Assembly (NCBI RefSeq): GCF_025399895.1
Contig: NZ_JAODUA010000002.1
Coordinates: forward strand, 124,001 to 188,000
Source: Streptomyces sp. ASQP_92
GTDB taxonomy: Bacteria; Actinomycetota; Actinomycetes; Streptomycetales; Streptomycetaceae
DNA: 64,000 bases
Reading direction: 5' to 3'
In this document: piece after piece, positions 45,028-53,252 of the stretch
Layout of the letters: each line of letters begins with the position of its first letter
How positions within the stretch are numbered: position 1 is the first letter of the stretch
The notes under the pieces: model-generated
Database searches by the model: none
What the model saw: only the letters and a program-made list of their open reading frames with translations
What the model was told of the DNA's origin: nothing
Position numbers and translations under genes: made by a program

Positions 45028-45255
45028 TCAGAGACCGGCGACGAGACCGGTGGCCAGGCCCGTGACGGCGCCCGTGTTCACGCCGGTGACCGAGCCGACC
45101 AGGCCGGTGACCGAGTTCACGATGCCCGAAACCGGCAGGACGGAGTCGGCGGTGCCGGTCACGTTGCCGAGCACGGTGCCCACGAGGCCGCCGGACACGT
45201 TGTCCAGGTCGGCGTCGGAGATCTCAAGGGTCTCGACCTGGGGAGCGTTGTTCAT
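45028..45255 (-). CDS. Double-glycine leader peptide precursor with Val/Thr/Gly-rich core
   Basis: A 75-residue peptide. The first 23 residues form an acidic leader ending in LEISDADLDNVSGG, the classic double-glycine cleavage signal read by C39 peptidases. The predicted 52-residue core starts LVGTVLGN and repeats short (V/S)TG or VSG elements about every 8-15 residues; it has no Cys, no aromatic or positively charged residue and one Asp. That argues against a lanthipeptide or sactipeptide and no maturation enzyme is nearby. It heads the operon whose products would cleave and export it. Role (bacteriocin, signal or surface polymer) is open. Confidence 0.85.
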   Translation of the reverse strand: MNNAPQVETLEISDADLDNVSGGLVGTVLGNVTGTADSVLPVSGIVNSVTGLVGSVTGVNTGAVTGLATGLVAGL

Positions 45256-45643
45256 GGTGAGTACTGCCTTTCATGGGGACATTTCCTATCGGGAACACCT
45301 CGTCGGTGCTCCCGCAGTGGCCAGGATCAAAACACGCCGACGGCATGCACAGCCAATCGCCAAGGCGTGTTGTGACGGTTCCCCACCGGCTCGAATTGCC
45401 GTCACGTGCAGGCGCGTTCATGGTTTGGGAGCAGTTTCTTCACGAGCTTCACGAATCGAATTCCTCCGGGCTCGGCAGCGCTTTTCTCAAGTGGGACACT
45501 CCCGCACCAATGCCCCTCGGCCCGCCCCCGCGCCGGAGCGGGCTCGTGGTCGCGGTGACGGGTCCGCGCACGCGATGTGCAGATTCTCGGAAGGAGCCCT
45601 TCCGCTTGCCTCGCGGGCACGGACCGCCCACGGATGACACGCG
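45256..45643. promoter_or_regulatory. Region upstream of the peptide precursor
   Basis: This 388-base gap is less GC-rich than its surroundings, particularly 45400-45500. It should hold the promoter of the peptide operon and the chitinase 3' end, but no convincing -35/-10 pair or terminator stands out. Two tiny frames on the minus strand (45402-45452 and 45224-45421) are discussed separately. Confidence 0.4.
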
Positions 45644-46696
45644 TCAACGGCCTTGCAGCGCCTTGACGTTGGAGCCGAACGTCCAGTTCCTCGCACCGTC
45701 CCAGTTGAGGGACCACGTCATCAGACCCTTGAGGGCGCCGCCGTAGGCGTTCCACGCCTGCGCCACCTGACCGGTGGTCATATAGCCGCCTCCCGCGCCC
45801 GGCTGGGCCGGAAGTCCGGGCACCTGCTTGTCGTACGGGACCTTGATCGTGGTGCCCTGGACGACGAGCCCCTTGTTGAGGCAGGTGGTCTGCGCGGTGA
45901 ACCCGGCGACGGTGCCGGCCTCGTAGGAGTCGCCGGAGCAGCCGTACATGCTGCCGTTGTAGTACTGCATGTTGAGCCACCACAGCCGGCCGTTGTCCGC
46001 GTACTTCTTCACGATCGGCAGATACGCGCCCCAGATGGAGCCGTAGGCCACGCTGCCGCCGGTGACATAGGCCGTCTCGGGCGCCATCGTCAGGCCGAAA
46101 CCGGCCGGCATCCTGGCGAGCACGCCGTCGATGATGCGGATCAGATTGGCCTGGGAGGCCGACAGGGTGGTGATGGAGCCGCTGCCCACCAGGCCCGTCT
46201 CGATGTCGATGTCGATGCCGTCGAAGTTGTACCGCTGGAGGATCGGCACGATCGACGCCACGAAGCGGTCGGCCACGGCGCTCGAACTCAGGTCGATGCC
46301 GGCGGCGGCCCCGCCGATCGACATGAGGAGGGTCTGTCCCGACGCCTTGGCCTGGCACATCTCGGCGGGAGTGGGCACCTTCACCGTCGCGTCCATCCCG
46401 TCCTCCCACAGCACCGTGCCGTCCGAACGGATCACGGGGAAGGCCGTGTTGAGCACGTTGTAGCCGTGGGCGGCGATGCGGGAGTCGGTGATCGGGATCC
46501 AGCCGAGCGGCGGATGAACGCCGTTGGACGCCCCGTCCCAGTTCTCCCAGTACCCCTGGAGCACCTTGCCCGAGGGTCTCGGCTTCACCGCGCAGGTGTC
46601 GGCCCGGGGCGCACTCGGCGCCGCGCTCACCGGAGTCTGCGTCGCGAGCGCGAGCACGAGCCCGGCTCCCAGCAGACGTAACGTACGACCGATCAT
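45644..46696 (-). CDS. Secreted GH18 chitinase/endo-N-acetylglucosaminidase-type hydrolase
   Basis: A 350-residue secreted glycoside hydrolase with a signal peptide (MIGRTLRLLGAGLVLALATQTPVSA). The GH18 active site is explicit: FDGIDIDIETG near residue 157, fitting DxxDxDxE with Glu as acid. LLMSIGG lies before it, MAPETAYV and LNMQYYN after it, and GGALKGLMTWSLNWD near the C-terminus gives the final Trp. It lacks a chitin-binding domain. A DasR-type palindrome sits inside its promoter, supporting a role in chitin or N-acetylglucosamine polymer breakdown. Confidence 0.94.
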   Translation of the reverse strand: MIGRTLRLLGAGLVLALATQTPVSAAPSAPRADTCAVKPRPSGKVLQGYWENWDGASNGVHPPLGWIPITDSRIAAHGYNVLNTAFPVIRSDGTVLWEDGMDATVKVPTPAEMCQAKASGQTLLMSIGGAAAGIDLSSSAVADRFVASIVPILQRYNFDGIDIDIETGLVGSGSITTLSASQANLIRIIDGVLARMPAGFGLTMAPETAYVTGGSVAYGSIWGAYLPIVKKYADNGRLWWLNMQYYNGSMYGCSGDSYEAGTVAGFTAQTTCLNKGLVVQGTTIKVPYDKQVPGLPAQPGAGGGYMTTGQVAQAWNAYGGALKGLMTWSLNWDGARNWTFGSNVKALQGR

Positions 46697-46792
46697 GCTG
46701 TGCTCCTTGCCTCCGGGAGCGCCCGCGACGGGGCACGGCCGCTCCTGGACCGTGGGGGGACCTGAGGAGGTGCGAGGGGGGTGGCGCCCCAC

Positions 46793-46821
46793 ACCGTAGA
46801 TTGGTCCAGACCTTCCGTCAA
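46793..46821 (-). promoter_or_regulatory. Chitinase promoter with embedded DasR-type (dre) site
   Basis: Reading on the minus strand, TTGACG (46821-46816) and TACGGT (46798-46793) are separated by 17 bases. The spacer contains AGGTCTGGACCA, which on the plus strand is TGGTCCAGACCT at 46802-46813, matching both the 12-bp element of Streptomyces chitinase promoters and the palindromic DasR consensus. GlcNAc-responsive repression is the expected control. Confidence 0.82.
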
Positions 46822-46919
46822 TCGGGTCGGCGGCTGAAGTCCTGGACCTGTCGGAGCGTCAGGAGGCGTGCGGCAGAGGGCAGTTGGGCATGAAGCGGCC
46901 GCAGGGGACCCGGCGCCGC

Positions 46920-47396
46920 CTACTTGGCGGCGGCCCGCCCCACCGACTCGACCAGCGGGAGCAGCCGGTGCGCGACGCGCTCGCGCAGCGCCACTTCGGT
47001 CCGGGTGCGGACCACCCCCGGAAGCTGGATGAGCCGCTGGATGACGTCTTCGAGGTGCTCGTTGTCGCGCGCGGCGACCCGGGTCAGCAGATCACCGCCA
47101 CCGGTGATCGAGAACGCCTCGATGATCTCGGGCACCGCCGCCAGCGCGTCGCCGACCTCGTTCAGATGCCCCTGGGTCACCTCGATGTGGACGAAGGCGA
47201 GCACCGGGTGGCCGAGCGCCGCGGGGGAGAGCACCGGGCCGGTGCCGGTGATCACGCCGTCCCGCTCCATGCGGTCGAGCCGGGCCTGGAGCGTGCCGCG
47301 CGCGATGCCGAGGATGCGCGCGTACTCGCGGACGCTGGTGCGGGGCTGCTCGATGAGCAGACGCAGGATCCTGGTGTCGAGCGAGTCCACCGTCAC
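46920..47396 (-). CDS. Lrp/AsnC family transcriptional regulator
   Basis: A 158-residue regulator with an N-terminal helix-turn-helix (LDTRILRLLIEQPRTSVREYARILGIARGTLQARLDRMERDGVITG, about residues 6-51) and a C-terminal RAM-type ligand domain (HVEVTQG-like HIEVTQGHLNEVGDALAAVPEI, then GGGDLLTRVAARDNEHLEDVI). The start is GTG at 47396 with AAGGAG upstream; GTG at 47390 is an alternative. Such proteins sense amino acids. No target is evident next to it; the chitinase is the same-strand gene after it. Confidence 0.92.
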   Translation of the reverse strand: MTVDSLDTRILRLLIEQPRTSVREYARILGIARGTLQARLDRMERDGVITGTGPVLSPAALGHPVLAFVHIEVTQGHLNEVGDALAAVPEIIEAFSITGGGDLLTRVAARDNEHLEDVIQRLIQLPGVVRTRTEVALRERVAHRLLPLVESVGRAAAK

Positions 47397-47553
47397 GGTC
47401 CGTTGGCTCCTTCTGGTCCTGCCGATACGGGTGCCGACAGTACCAATGGCGCCCCGAACCGGACGGAGACGTACCGAAGGGCCGGGAGCGCGCCCGGGCA
47501 CGAGATGCCGGCGGACACCGACGCCCGCGGGCCGGATGGGAGAGGATGGCCGG

Positions 47554-48063
47554 ATGAATACTGGAGAGCTTGTGGCGGACGCGCTCGGACGCGTCCAGGG
47601 CGAAGTGCACGCCGCCGTCAAGGGTCTGTCGGCCGAGGACCTCGCGTTCCGGCCCGACGACGAGGCCAACTCGATCGCCTGGCTGATCTGGCATCTGACG
47701 CGGGTTCAGGACGACCACATCGCGGATGCCGCCGACCGGACCCAGGTGTGGACCGACCAGGGCTGGGCCGAACGGTTCGGCCTGTCGCTCGACGACGAGG
47801 AGACCGGCTACGGGCACACGACCCAGCAGGTGGCGGCGGTGCGGGACGTGTCCGCCGAGCAGCTGCGCGGCTACTACGACGCCGTCCACGAGCAGACCCT
47901 GTCGTTCGTCCGCGACCTTGACGACGCGTCGCTCGACCGGATCGTCGACGAGCGCTGGACGCCCCACGTCACGCTGGGCGTCCGCCTGGTCAGCGTCATC
48001 GCCGACAGCCTCCAGCACGTCGGCCAGGCCGCGTATGTCCGGGGTCTGCTGAAGCGCCGGTAG
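47554..48063 (+). CDS. DinB-like/DUF664 protein (possible mycothiol-dependent enzyme)
   Basis: A 169-residue four-helix protein. IAWLIWHLTRVQDDHIAD near residue 40 and LQHVGQAAYVRGLL near the end provide the three His of the DinB/DUF664 metal site. Actinobacterial members are often mycothiol-S-transferase-like. The start at 47554 follows a purine-rich GGGAGAGG. It stands alone between the divergent Lrp gene and the FUSC gene. The substrate is unknown. Confidence 0.87.
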   Translation: MNTGELVADALGRVQGEVHAAVKGLSAEDLAFRPDDEANSIAWLIWHLTRVQDDHIADAADRTQVWTDQGWAERFGLSLDDEETGYGHTTQQVAAVRDVSAEQLRGYYDAVHEQTLSFVRDLDDASLDRIVDERWTPHVTLGVRLVSVIADSLQHVGQAAYVRGLLKRR

Positions 48064-48203
48064 ACGCGCGGGCGAGTGCCGCGTGCCCGTCGGTGACCCC
48101 CGTCCGCCGGCGGGCACGCGTGCGTGCGGGGCGCGGGGCGCACCCGGCGGTGGGGCCGACACTGGGCCGATGGGCCCCCATGGACGGAGGAACGCCGAAC
48201 CAG

Positions 48204-48252
48204 CTGGGCCATTGGCCCAGTCTCGCGGGGACGAGTTGAGCCATTGGGCTCA
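48204..48252. promoter_or_regulatory. Twin palindromes upstream of the FUSC gene
   Basis: CTGGGCC-ATT-GGCCCAG (48204-48220, perfect 7-bp arms) and TGAGCC-ATTG-GGCTCA (48237-48252, perfect 6-bp arms) share the central CCATTGG and are spaced about 33 bases centre to centre. They lie about 90-130 bases before the FUSC start and look like a paired operator for a dimeric repressor. Confidence 0.6.
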
Positions 48253-48336
48253 GGATGTTGTCATAGGCGAGTCGATGGCGCTGTGGTCTCCGCAGCGCCT
48301 TTCTCATGTCCGGACGGGAAAAGGAGCAGTGGGTCA

Positions 48337-49857
48337 GTGGTGAAGAGGGTGTTCGTGGCTCCCGACCCGGGACGGCTGCGGCTGCGCGCCGCGACACGTG
48401 CCGTGCTGGGGATCGGGCTCGCGGTCGTGGCGTGCGGCACGGTCGGTCACTCACTCGTGGCGGCCATCACCGGTGGTCTCGCCGCCCTGCTGGCCCTTTT
48501 CACCGTGACGGACCCGAGCGTGCGGAGCCAGGCGGTGACCACGGCCCTGCTGCCGGTGGTCGGCCTGCCGGTCTTCGCCCTCGCGGCCGTGCTCCACGGC
48601 CACCCCTGGGCGCGCGACCTGGCCTTCCTCGCCATCGTGGGCGGTGGCGTCTACGCGCGCCGCTGGGGCCCGCGCGGCCATGCGCTCGGCGTGTTCGCCT
48701 TCATGGCGTTCTTCGTCGCGCAGTTCCTGCACATGGTGCCGAGCCAGCTCCCCGAGCTGTATGTGGCCGTACTGCTGTCCCTGGCGATGGCCGCGGCGGT
48801 GCGCTTCGGCGCCTGGTGCTACGAGCGCCGCCACGCGGGACCCGTCGTGATGACGGCCCCCACGCCGGGCCGGGGCCTGTACCGGGCGACCACGCGCCAG
48901 GCCGTGCAGGCCGTGGCCGGAGCGGGCTTCGCCCTGGCCGTCGGCCAGCTCCTGTCGCCGGACCGCTGGTACTGGGCGGTCGGCGCGACCTGGTGGATCT
49001 TCGTGAACACGACATCGCGGGGCGAGACCCTCGTCCGTGGCTTCCGCCGGGTGCTCGGCACCGTCATCGGCGTCGGCGTCGGTCTGGCGGTGGCCGTACC
49101 GCTGCACGGAGCCCCCGTGCCGACCGCGGTGCTGATCGCGCTCTGCGTCTTCGGCATCTTCTACACAGCGGCCGTCTCCTACACCTGGATGATGCTCGCG
49201 GTCACGGTGATGGCCAGCCTGCTCTACGGACTCCTGGGCGTCCTCGACACCGACCTGCTCGCTCTGCGCTTCTTCGAGACGGGAGTCGGCATGACGGGAT
49301 CGGTTCTCGCCGTGCTGATCGTCCTGCCGATCACCACGCACGCCACGACGGACGCCTGGGTGCGGCACGCGCTGCACAGCGTCCGGGCCTCCGCCGCGAC
49401 GGCCGCCGCCCGCCTCGCGGGCGCCGACGCCGACCCGCTGCCGCACATCACCGAGCTGGAGTTCACCCTCCACAAGGTCCGGCTCTCGCTGGCGCCTCTC
49501 GTCCACCCGCTCAATCCGCATCGGGCGCGCAAGGCGCGGGCCCGGCAGGTCCTGGAATACCTCGACGACTGCGCCCGGCAGGCGCGTCAGCTCGCGGCTG
49601 TCGCCGCCGACGCCGAGGCCTCCCACGACCAGCGGCTGACCGCCGCGTGCGAGCGCGTGGAAGCCGCCGTCGCGGTGCTGGTCTCCGCCCCGTCGGCGGG
49701 GAGCCCGGCGGCCCGGGCGAGCACACCGGAACACAAGGACACCACCGTCGCGGCGGAGCACCCGGCCCTCGCCCATCTGCACGCCCTGGAGCGCGCGTTG
49801 GTGGGCCTGGGAAGGCCGCTCCAGGCCGCCCCCGGGTCGCCACTCGCCGACGCCTGA
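48337..49857 (+). CDS. FUSC family membrane protein
   Basis: A 506-residue membrane protein of the fusaric-acid-resistance/aromatic-acid exporter type. Two blocks of hydrophobic helices (about residues 17-150 and 190-340) repeat the pattern seen in AaeB/YccS, and YWAVGATWWIFVNTTSRGETLVRGFRRVLGTVIGVGVGL near 215 is the conserved FUSC segment. A cytoplasmic helical tail follows. GTG at 48337 or 48340 is chosen for the AAGGAG at 48321; upstream frame to 48124 crosses the palindromes. Substrate is unknown. Confidence 0.88.
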   Translation: MVKRVFVAPDPGRLRLRAATRAVLGIGLAVVACGTVGHSLVAAITGGLAALLALFTVTDPSVRSQAVTTALLPVVGLPVFALAAVLHGHPWARDLAFLAIVGGGVYARRWGPRGHALGVFAFMAFFVAQFLHMVPSQLPELYVAVLLSLAMAAAVRFGAWCYERRHAGPVVMTAPTPGRGLYRATTRQAVQAVAGAGFALAVGQLLSPDRWYWAVGATWWIFVNTTSRGETLVRGFRRVLGTVIGVGVGLAVAVPLHGAPVPTAVLIALCVFGIFYTAAVSYTWMMLAVTVMASLLYGLLGVLDTDLLALRFFETGVGMTGSVLAVLIVLPITTHATTDAWVRHALHSVRASAATAAARLAGADADPLPHITELEFTLHKVRLSLAPLVHPLNPHRARKARARQVLEYLDDCARQARQLAAVAADAEASHDQRLTAACERVEAAVAVLVSAPSAGSPAARASTPEHKDTTVAAEHPALAHLHALERALVGLGRPLQAAPGSPLADA

Positions 49858-49912
49858 CCGCGGCCTCCTGACCGCAGCCCGCCGACCGCGGCCTCCTGAC
49901 CGCAGCCCGCCG
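49857..49912. repeat. Exact 28-bp tandem duplication
   Basis: Two identical 28-base units beginning ACCGCGGCCTCCTGACCGC lie at 49857-49884 and 49885-49912, immediately at the FUSC stop codon. Noncoding. Confidence 0.85.
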
Positions 49913-50097
49913 ACCGTCACCGCCCCGGCCGCCCGGCCCCAACTCCGGCCGTTTCGGCGCCACTTGAGGCTCCGGCGCACTGCTCTGCGTCACCATCCGG
50001 CCGGGGCCGTGGCACCCCCTGCTACGGTCGCCGCAGCACAGCTGTGTGCGGGCGGGTTCCGGCCGGCGGGACCGGTATGGGCGAGAGGGGTGGCACG

Positions 50098-51141
50098 GTG
50101 GGCACGGACAGGGCCGGGCGGGCATTCATCGGGTCGTTCACCACGGCGGGCGGGCGCGGGGTGACCGCGGTCGCCGTCGACGAGGAGACCGGGGCGCTGA
50201 CCCCGCTCGGCTCGTCGGACCACGTCGCGAACCCCTCGTTCCTGGTCGCCTCGCCGGACGGAGCCGTCCTGTACGCCGTGGGGGAGAACGCCGACGGCAC
50301 CGCCGCCGCCTTCGACATCCGCGGGGACCTGCCCCGGCCGCTCGGTGCGCCCGTGCCGGTGGGGGGCGCCGGGCCCACCCATCTCGACCTCGCCGCGGGG
50401 CACCTGCTGACCGCCAACTACGACTCCGGCAGCGTCAGCGCGCTGCCCGCGCTGCCCGGCGGCGGCCTCGGGCCCGCCGCGTCCGTCCTGGTCCACCAGG
50501 GGTCGGGCCCCGACCCCGACCGCCAGCGGGAACCGCACGCCCACCAGGTGCTCGCCGACCCGAGCGGACGCTGGATCGTCAGCGTCGACCTCGGCACCGA
50601 CTCCGTACGCGTCTGCGCGCTCACCGAGGAGACCGGCGCCCTGAGCCTGCGTTCCGAGGCCGCGCTCCGGCCCGGCAGCGGCCCCCGCCACCTCGCCTTC
50701 CACCCCTTGGGCCGGCACGCCTACGTCCTCAACGAACTGGCGCCCACGCTGACAGTGTGCCGCTGGGACGCGGAGAGCGGCACCCTCGAACCCCTCCACG
50801 AGGTGCCCGTCGTCGAGGACGGCGCGCACGGCGAGATCTATCCCTCCGAGGTCGTCGTCGGCCGCGACGGACGCTTTCTGTGGGCGGCCAACCGCGGACA
50901 CGACTCGATCGCGGTCCTCGCGCTCGACCCGACGGGCGAGAAGGCCGAACTCGTCACCACCGTGGACTGCGGTGGCCACTGGCCGCGCGACCTCACCCTG
51001 GACCCCGCGGGGCGCCGTCTGTACGCCTCCAACGAGCGCTCCGGCGACGTGACCTGGTTCGGCATCGACGCGCGCACCGGCGTCCCCACCCGCGCGGGCT
51101 CCCTTCAGGCACCCGCCGCCTCGTGCGTGGTCTTCGCCTGA
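50098..51141 (+). CDS. Lactonase family protein (seven-bladed propeller, Pgl/YbhE type)
   Basis: A 347-residue beta-propeller related to 6-phosphogluconolactonase YbhE. The N-terminal AFIGSFTTAGGRGVTAVAVDEETGAL, the HQVLADPSGRWIVSVDLGTDSVRV segment near 160 and the PRHLAFHPLGRHAYVLNEL blade near 205 with EVVVGRDGRFLWAANRGHDSI near 263 are family features. It may hydrolyse 6-phosphogluconolactone, though other lactones are possible. GTG at 50098 is chosen for AGAGGGG seven bases upstream; ATG at 50077 is an alternative. A single gene with a strong terminator. Confidence 0.88.
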   Translation: MGTDRAGRAFIGSFTTAGGRGVTAVAVDEETGALTPLGSSDHVANPSFLVASPDGAVLYAVGENADGTAAAFDIRGDLPRPLGAPVPVGGAGPTHLDLAAGHLLTANYDSGSVSALPALPGGGLGPAASVLVHQGSGPDPDRQREPHAHQVLADPSGRWIVSVDLGTDSVRVCALTEETGALSLRSEAALRPGSGPRHLAFHPLGRHAYVLNELAPTLTVCRWDAESGTLEPLHEVPVVEDGAHGEIYPSEVVVGRDGRFLWAANRGHDSIAVLALDPTGEKAELVTTVDCGGHWPRDLTLDPAGRRLYASNERSGDVTWFGIDARTGVPTRAGSLQAPAASCVVFA

Positions 51142-51160
51142 TCCCGCCCGGCGACGCGAC

Positions 51161-51191
51161 GGGGCCCGCACCGGTCATCGGTGCGGGCCCC
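51161..51191. terminator. Bidirectional terminator hairpin
   Basis: GGGGCCCGCACCG and its exact complement (13 bp) with loop GTCAT, between the convergent lactonase and CbiX-like genes. Confidence 0.88.
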
Positions 51192-51214
51192 GCCTCTTCA
51201 CGTCGTACGGACGG

Positions 51215-52144
51215 TCAGTGGACCGGCGATCCCTGCGCCTGCGGGGTGATCCCCAGCGCGGCCGCGTACTTCGACAGGACCAGCTTGCCGATCGCCGGGT
51301 AGGCGCCCAGCGCCTCGGCGACCGAGCACTCGGCCTCCTTGGCGGCGGCGTCGAGCAGCCCGTCGGCCACCTCCGGGCCGATCAGATACGGGGCGACGGC
51401 GAGCTGCACCGAACCCGAGCCGCGCAGCTGCGCGGCCATCGCCGCGATCGCGCCCTCCTGGTCGAGCGCGGCGGCCATCACCGGCACGGCGAGACGCGCG
51501 GCGAGCAGCATGCCGGTGATCCCCGCGGCCTGTACGGCCTCCTCGCCGCCCACCGTCGCCAGGATGATCCCGTCGGCGGCGGTCGCGACCGTGAAGAGGC
51601 GGGCGCGGTCGGCGCGGGCCAGACCGGCCTCGGAGAGCCGCACGTGCAGGCCCTCGGCGAGCAGCGGGTGCGGGCCGAGCACGTCGGTCAACTCGGCCGC
51701 GGCACGGCTGTCCATGACGGCCTGCCGTATCCGGCGGATCAGGGCGCTGTCGGGCCCCGCGAGCAGGGGGACCACCACGGCGGCCGGGCCCTGCGGGTCG
51801 GCGACCTCGCGGCCCGCCGCGCGCGCCTGCTCGGCACGCGCGGTGCGCTCGGCGGCGGTGTGGGCGAGCACGGCTTCGAGCGTGGGGTACTCGGCGGCCT
51901 CGGCCTCGGTGCTGTCCAGGTAACCGATGCGGGCGTGCAGGCCGGGCAGCTCGGAACGCGCGATGCTGATGACCTCGTCGGCCAGACTGCGCACAGCCGG
52001 GCCGGGAGCGCCGGGAACGGCGAGAACGAGCGCGGGCGCGCCCTCCGGAGCAACCACCGGCTCCGGGCGGCGGTGCCGGCCGGACTGACGGGGCCGCGGC
52101 ATTCGTACGGGCAGGCCGGATGCCGGCCCAGTGGGGGTGCTCAT
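51215..52144 (-). CDS. Sirohydrochlorin chelatase-like (CbiX family) protein
   Basis: A 309-residue protein with two CbiX-like halves. The first starts ALVLAVPGAPGPAVRSLADEVISIARSELPGLHARIGYLDS and includes VVVPLLAGP; the second repeats the pattern with AVAPYLIGPEVADGLL. Class II chelatases insert Fe or Co into sirohydrochlorin using His residues; here the usual N-terminal His is replaced (VPGAPG), so chelatase activity is doubtful and a degenerate role is possible. The start at 52144 (MSTPTGPASG) precedes a low-complexity tail. No other siroheme or sulfite-reduction genes are adjacent. Confidence 0.75.
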   Translation of the reverse strand: MSTPTGPASGLPVRMPRPRQSGRHRRPEPVVAPEGAPALVLAVPGAPGPAVRSLADEVISIARSELPGLHARIGYLDSTEAEAAEYPTLEAVLAHTAAERTARAEQARAAGREVADPQGPAAVVVPLLAGPDSALIRRIRQAVMDSRAAAELTDVLGPHPLLAEGLHVRLSEAGLARADRARLFTVATAADGIILATVGGEEAVQAAGITGMLLAARLAVPVMAAALDQEGAIAAMAAQLRGSGSVQLAVAPYLIGPEVADGLLDAAAKEAECSVAEALGAYPAIGKLVLSKYAAALGITPQAQGSPVH

Positions 52145-52265
52145 GGCGTCGCATGCTACTGGTTTTGCGTGGGCGGCTGTTCGGGGAGGGGACAGCTGAG
52201 CGGTATCTGCCCCGATATTCCCGGAGAGTGGCATAAGGATCAACTGTCCTGGTCTGTCGTGGCCC

Positions 52266-53252
52266 TCACCCGGTCACGACCCACAACATGCGCGCATCCA
52301 GCGGCAGTCCCGGCTCCCCCTCGGCGAGCCCCGACGCGATGCGCAGGGCGCCCTCCAGCGGGTCCCCGGCCGCCTCGACCACGCGGGCGTACGGCAGTTG
52401 ACGGCGGAGCTCCTCCTCCAGCGGTACGAGCAGAGGATCGCCGAGTTTCAACAGGCCGCCGGTGAGGGCGACGTGGGGCTGCTCGTCGGTGCCGGGCGGC
52501 GGGCAGACCGCGGCGGCGGTGCCGGCGATGTGCCGGGCCGCCTCCCGCAGGATTCCGGCGGCCACCGGGTCGCTCTGGGCGCATGCCGCGACCTCGGGCG
52601 CGAACGAGGCGAGCACGGCGGCCCGGTCGCCGCGCGGATACAGCAGCCCCGGCAGCTCGCCCGGAGCGCCGAAGGCCGCCTCCAGGCGGGCGAGGAGGGC
52701 CGCCGAACCGTTTGGCCGGCCGTCGTGGTGGCGCAGGGCCGCGTCGAGTCCCGCCCGGCCGATCCAGGCGCCGCTTCCGCTGTCGCCGAGCAGATGCCCC
52801 CAGCCGTCGGCCCGCCGCCAGCCGCTGAGGTCCGTGCCGAGCGCGATCATCCCGGTTCCGGCCGCGACCACCACCCCGGCCCGGCGGCCGAGCGCGCCCG
52901 CGTAGGCGGTGACCGCGTCGGCGGCCAGGGCGAGGGTGCGCACGCCCAGCGAACGCGCCAGGGCGCCCGGCAGTTCGGCCCGCAGTCCGTCCCCGAGCGT
53001 GGCCATCCCGGCCGCCCCGACTGCGGCGGCCGCGATCCGCTCCGCCCCGGTGCGTACGCTCAACTCCTCGACGGCGGGCAGCAGTTGGGCCAGAAGGTGC
53101 GCGGCGTCGATCCCGGCGGGGCCGGTGCGCACCGGCTCCTTCGAGGTGATGACCTCGGCCGGGGCGTCCGCGGTGGCCCGGCGCAGCGCGAACCGGACGC
53201 CGGAGCCCCCCGAGTCGACCCCGAGCACCCAGGGCGCGCCCCGGCCCGTCAC
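52266..53252 (-). CDS. BadF/BadG-type ATPase, N-acetylglucosamine kinase-like
   Basis: A 328-residue ASKHA-fold kinase. Phosphate-1 motif [16 protein letters not shown] near residue 7, a central [12 protein letters not shown], then [24 protein letters not shown] near 140, and adenosine motif [14 protein letters not shown] near 270. These are typical of bacterial N-acetylglucosamine kinases, which would fit the chitinolytic capacity of the window, but glucosamine or other sugars are possible. GTG at 53252 overlaps the ung stop by 4 bases, so ung and this gene are translationally coupled. Confidence 0.86.
   Translation of the reverse strand: MTGRGAPWVLGVDSGGSGVRFALRRATADAPAEVITSKEPVRTGPAGIDAAHLLAQLLPAVEELSVRTGAERIAAAAVGAAGMATLGDGLRAELPGALARSLGVRTLALAADAVTAYAGALGRRAGVVVAAGTGMIALGTDLSGWRRADGWGHLLGDSGSGAWIGRAGLDAALRHHDGRPNGSAALLARLEAAFGAPGELPGLLYPRGDRAAVLASFAPEVAACAQSDPVAAGILREAARHIAGTAAAVCPPPGTDEQPHVALTGGLLKLGDPLLVPLEEELRRQLPYARVVEAAGDPLEGALRIASGLAEGEPGLPLDARMLWVVTG

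Noticed and set aside
45224..45421. 65-codon minus-strand frame with several Cys overlapping the GG-peptide start
   Set aside because: It overlaps the precursor out of frame and the DNA is better explained as its promoter and leader; no ribosome-binding site at Shine-Dalgarno distance was seen.
48124..48336. Extension of the FUSC protein to an ATG at 48124
   Set aside because: The extra segment crosses the twin palindromes, lacks similarity to the family and the AAGGAG sits before 48337.
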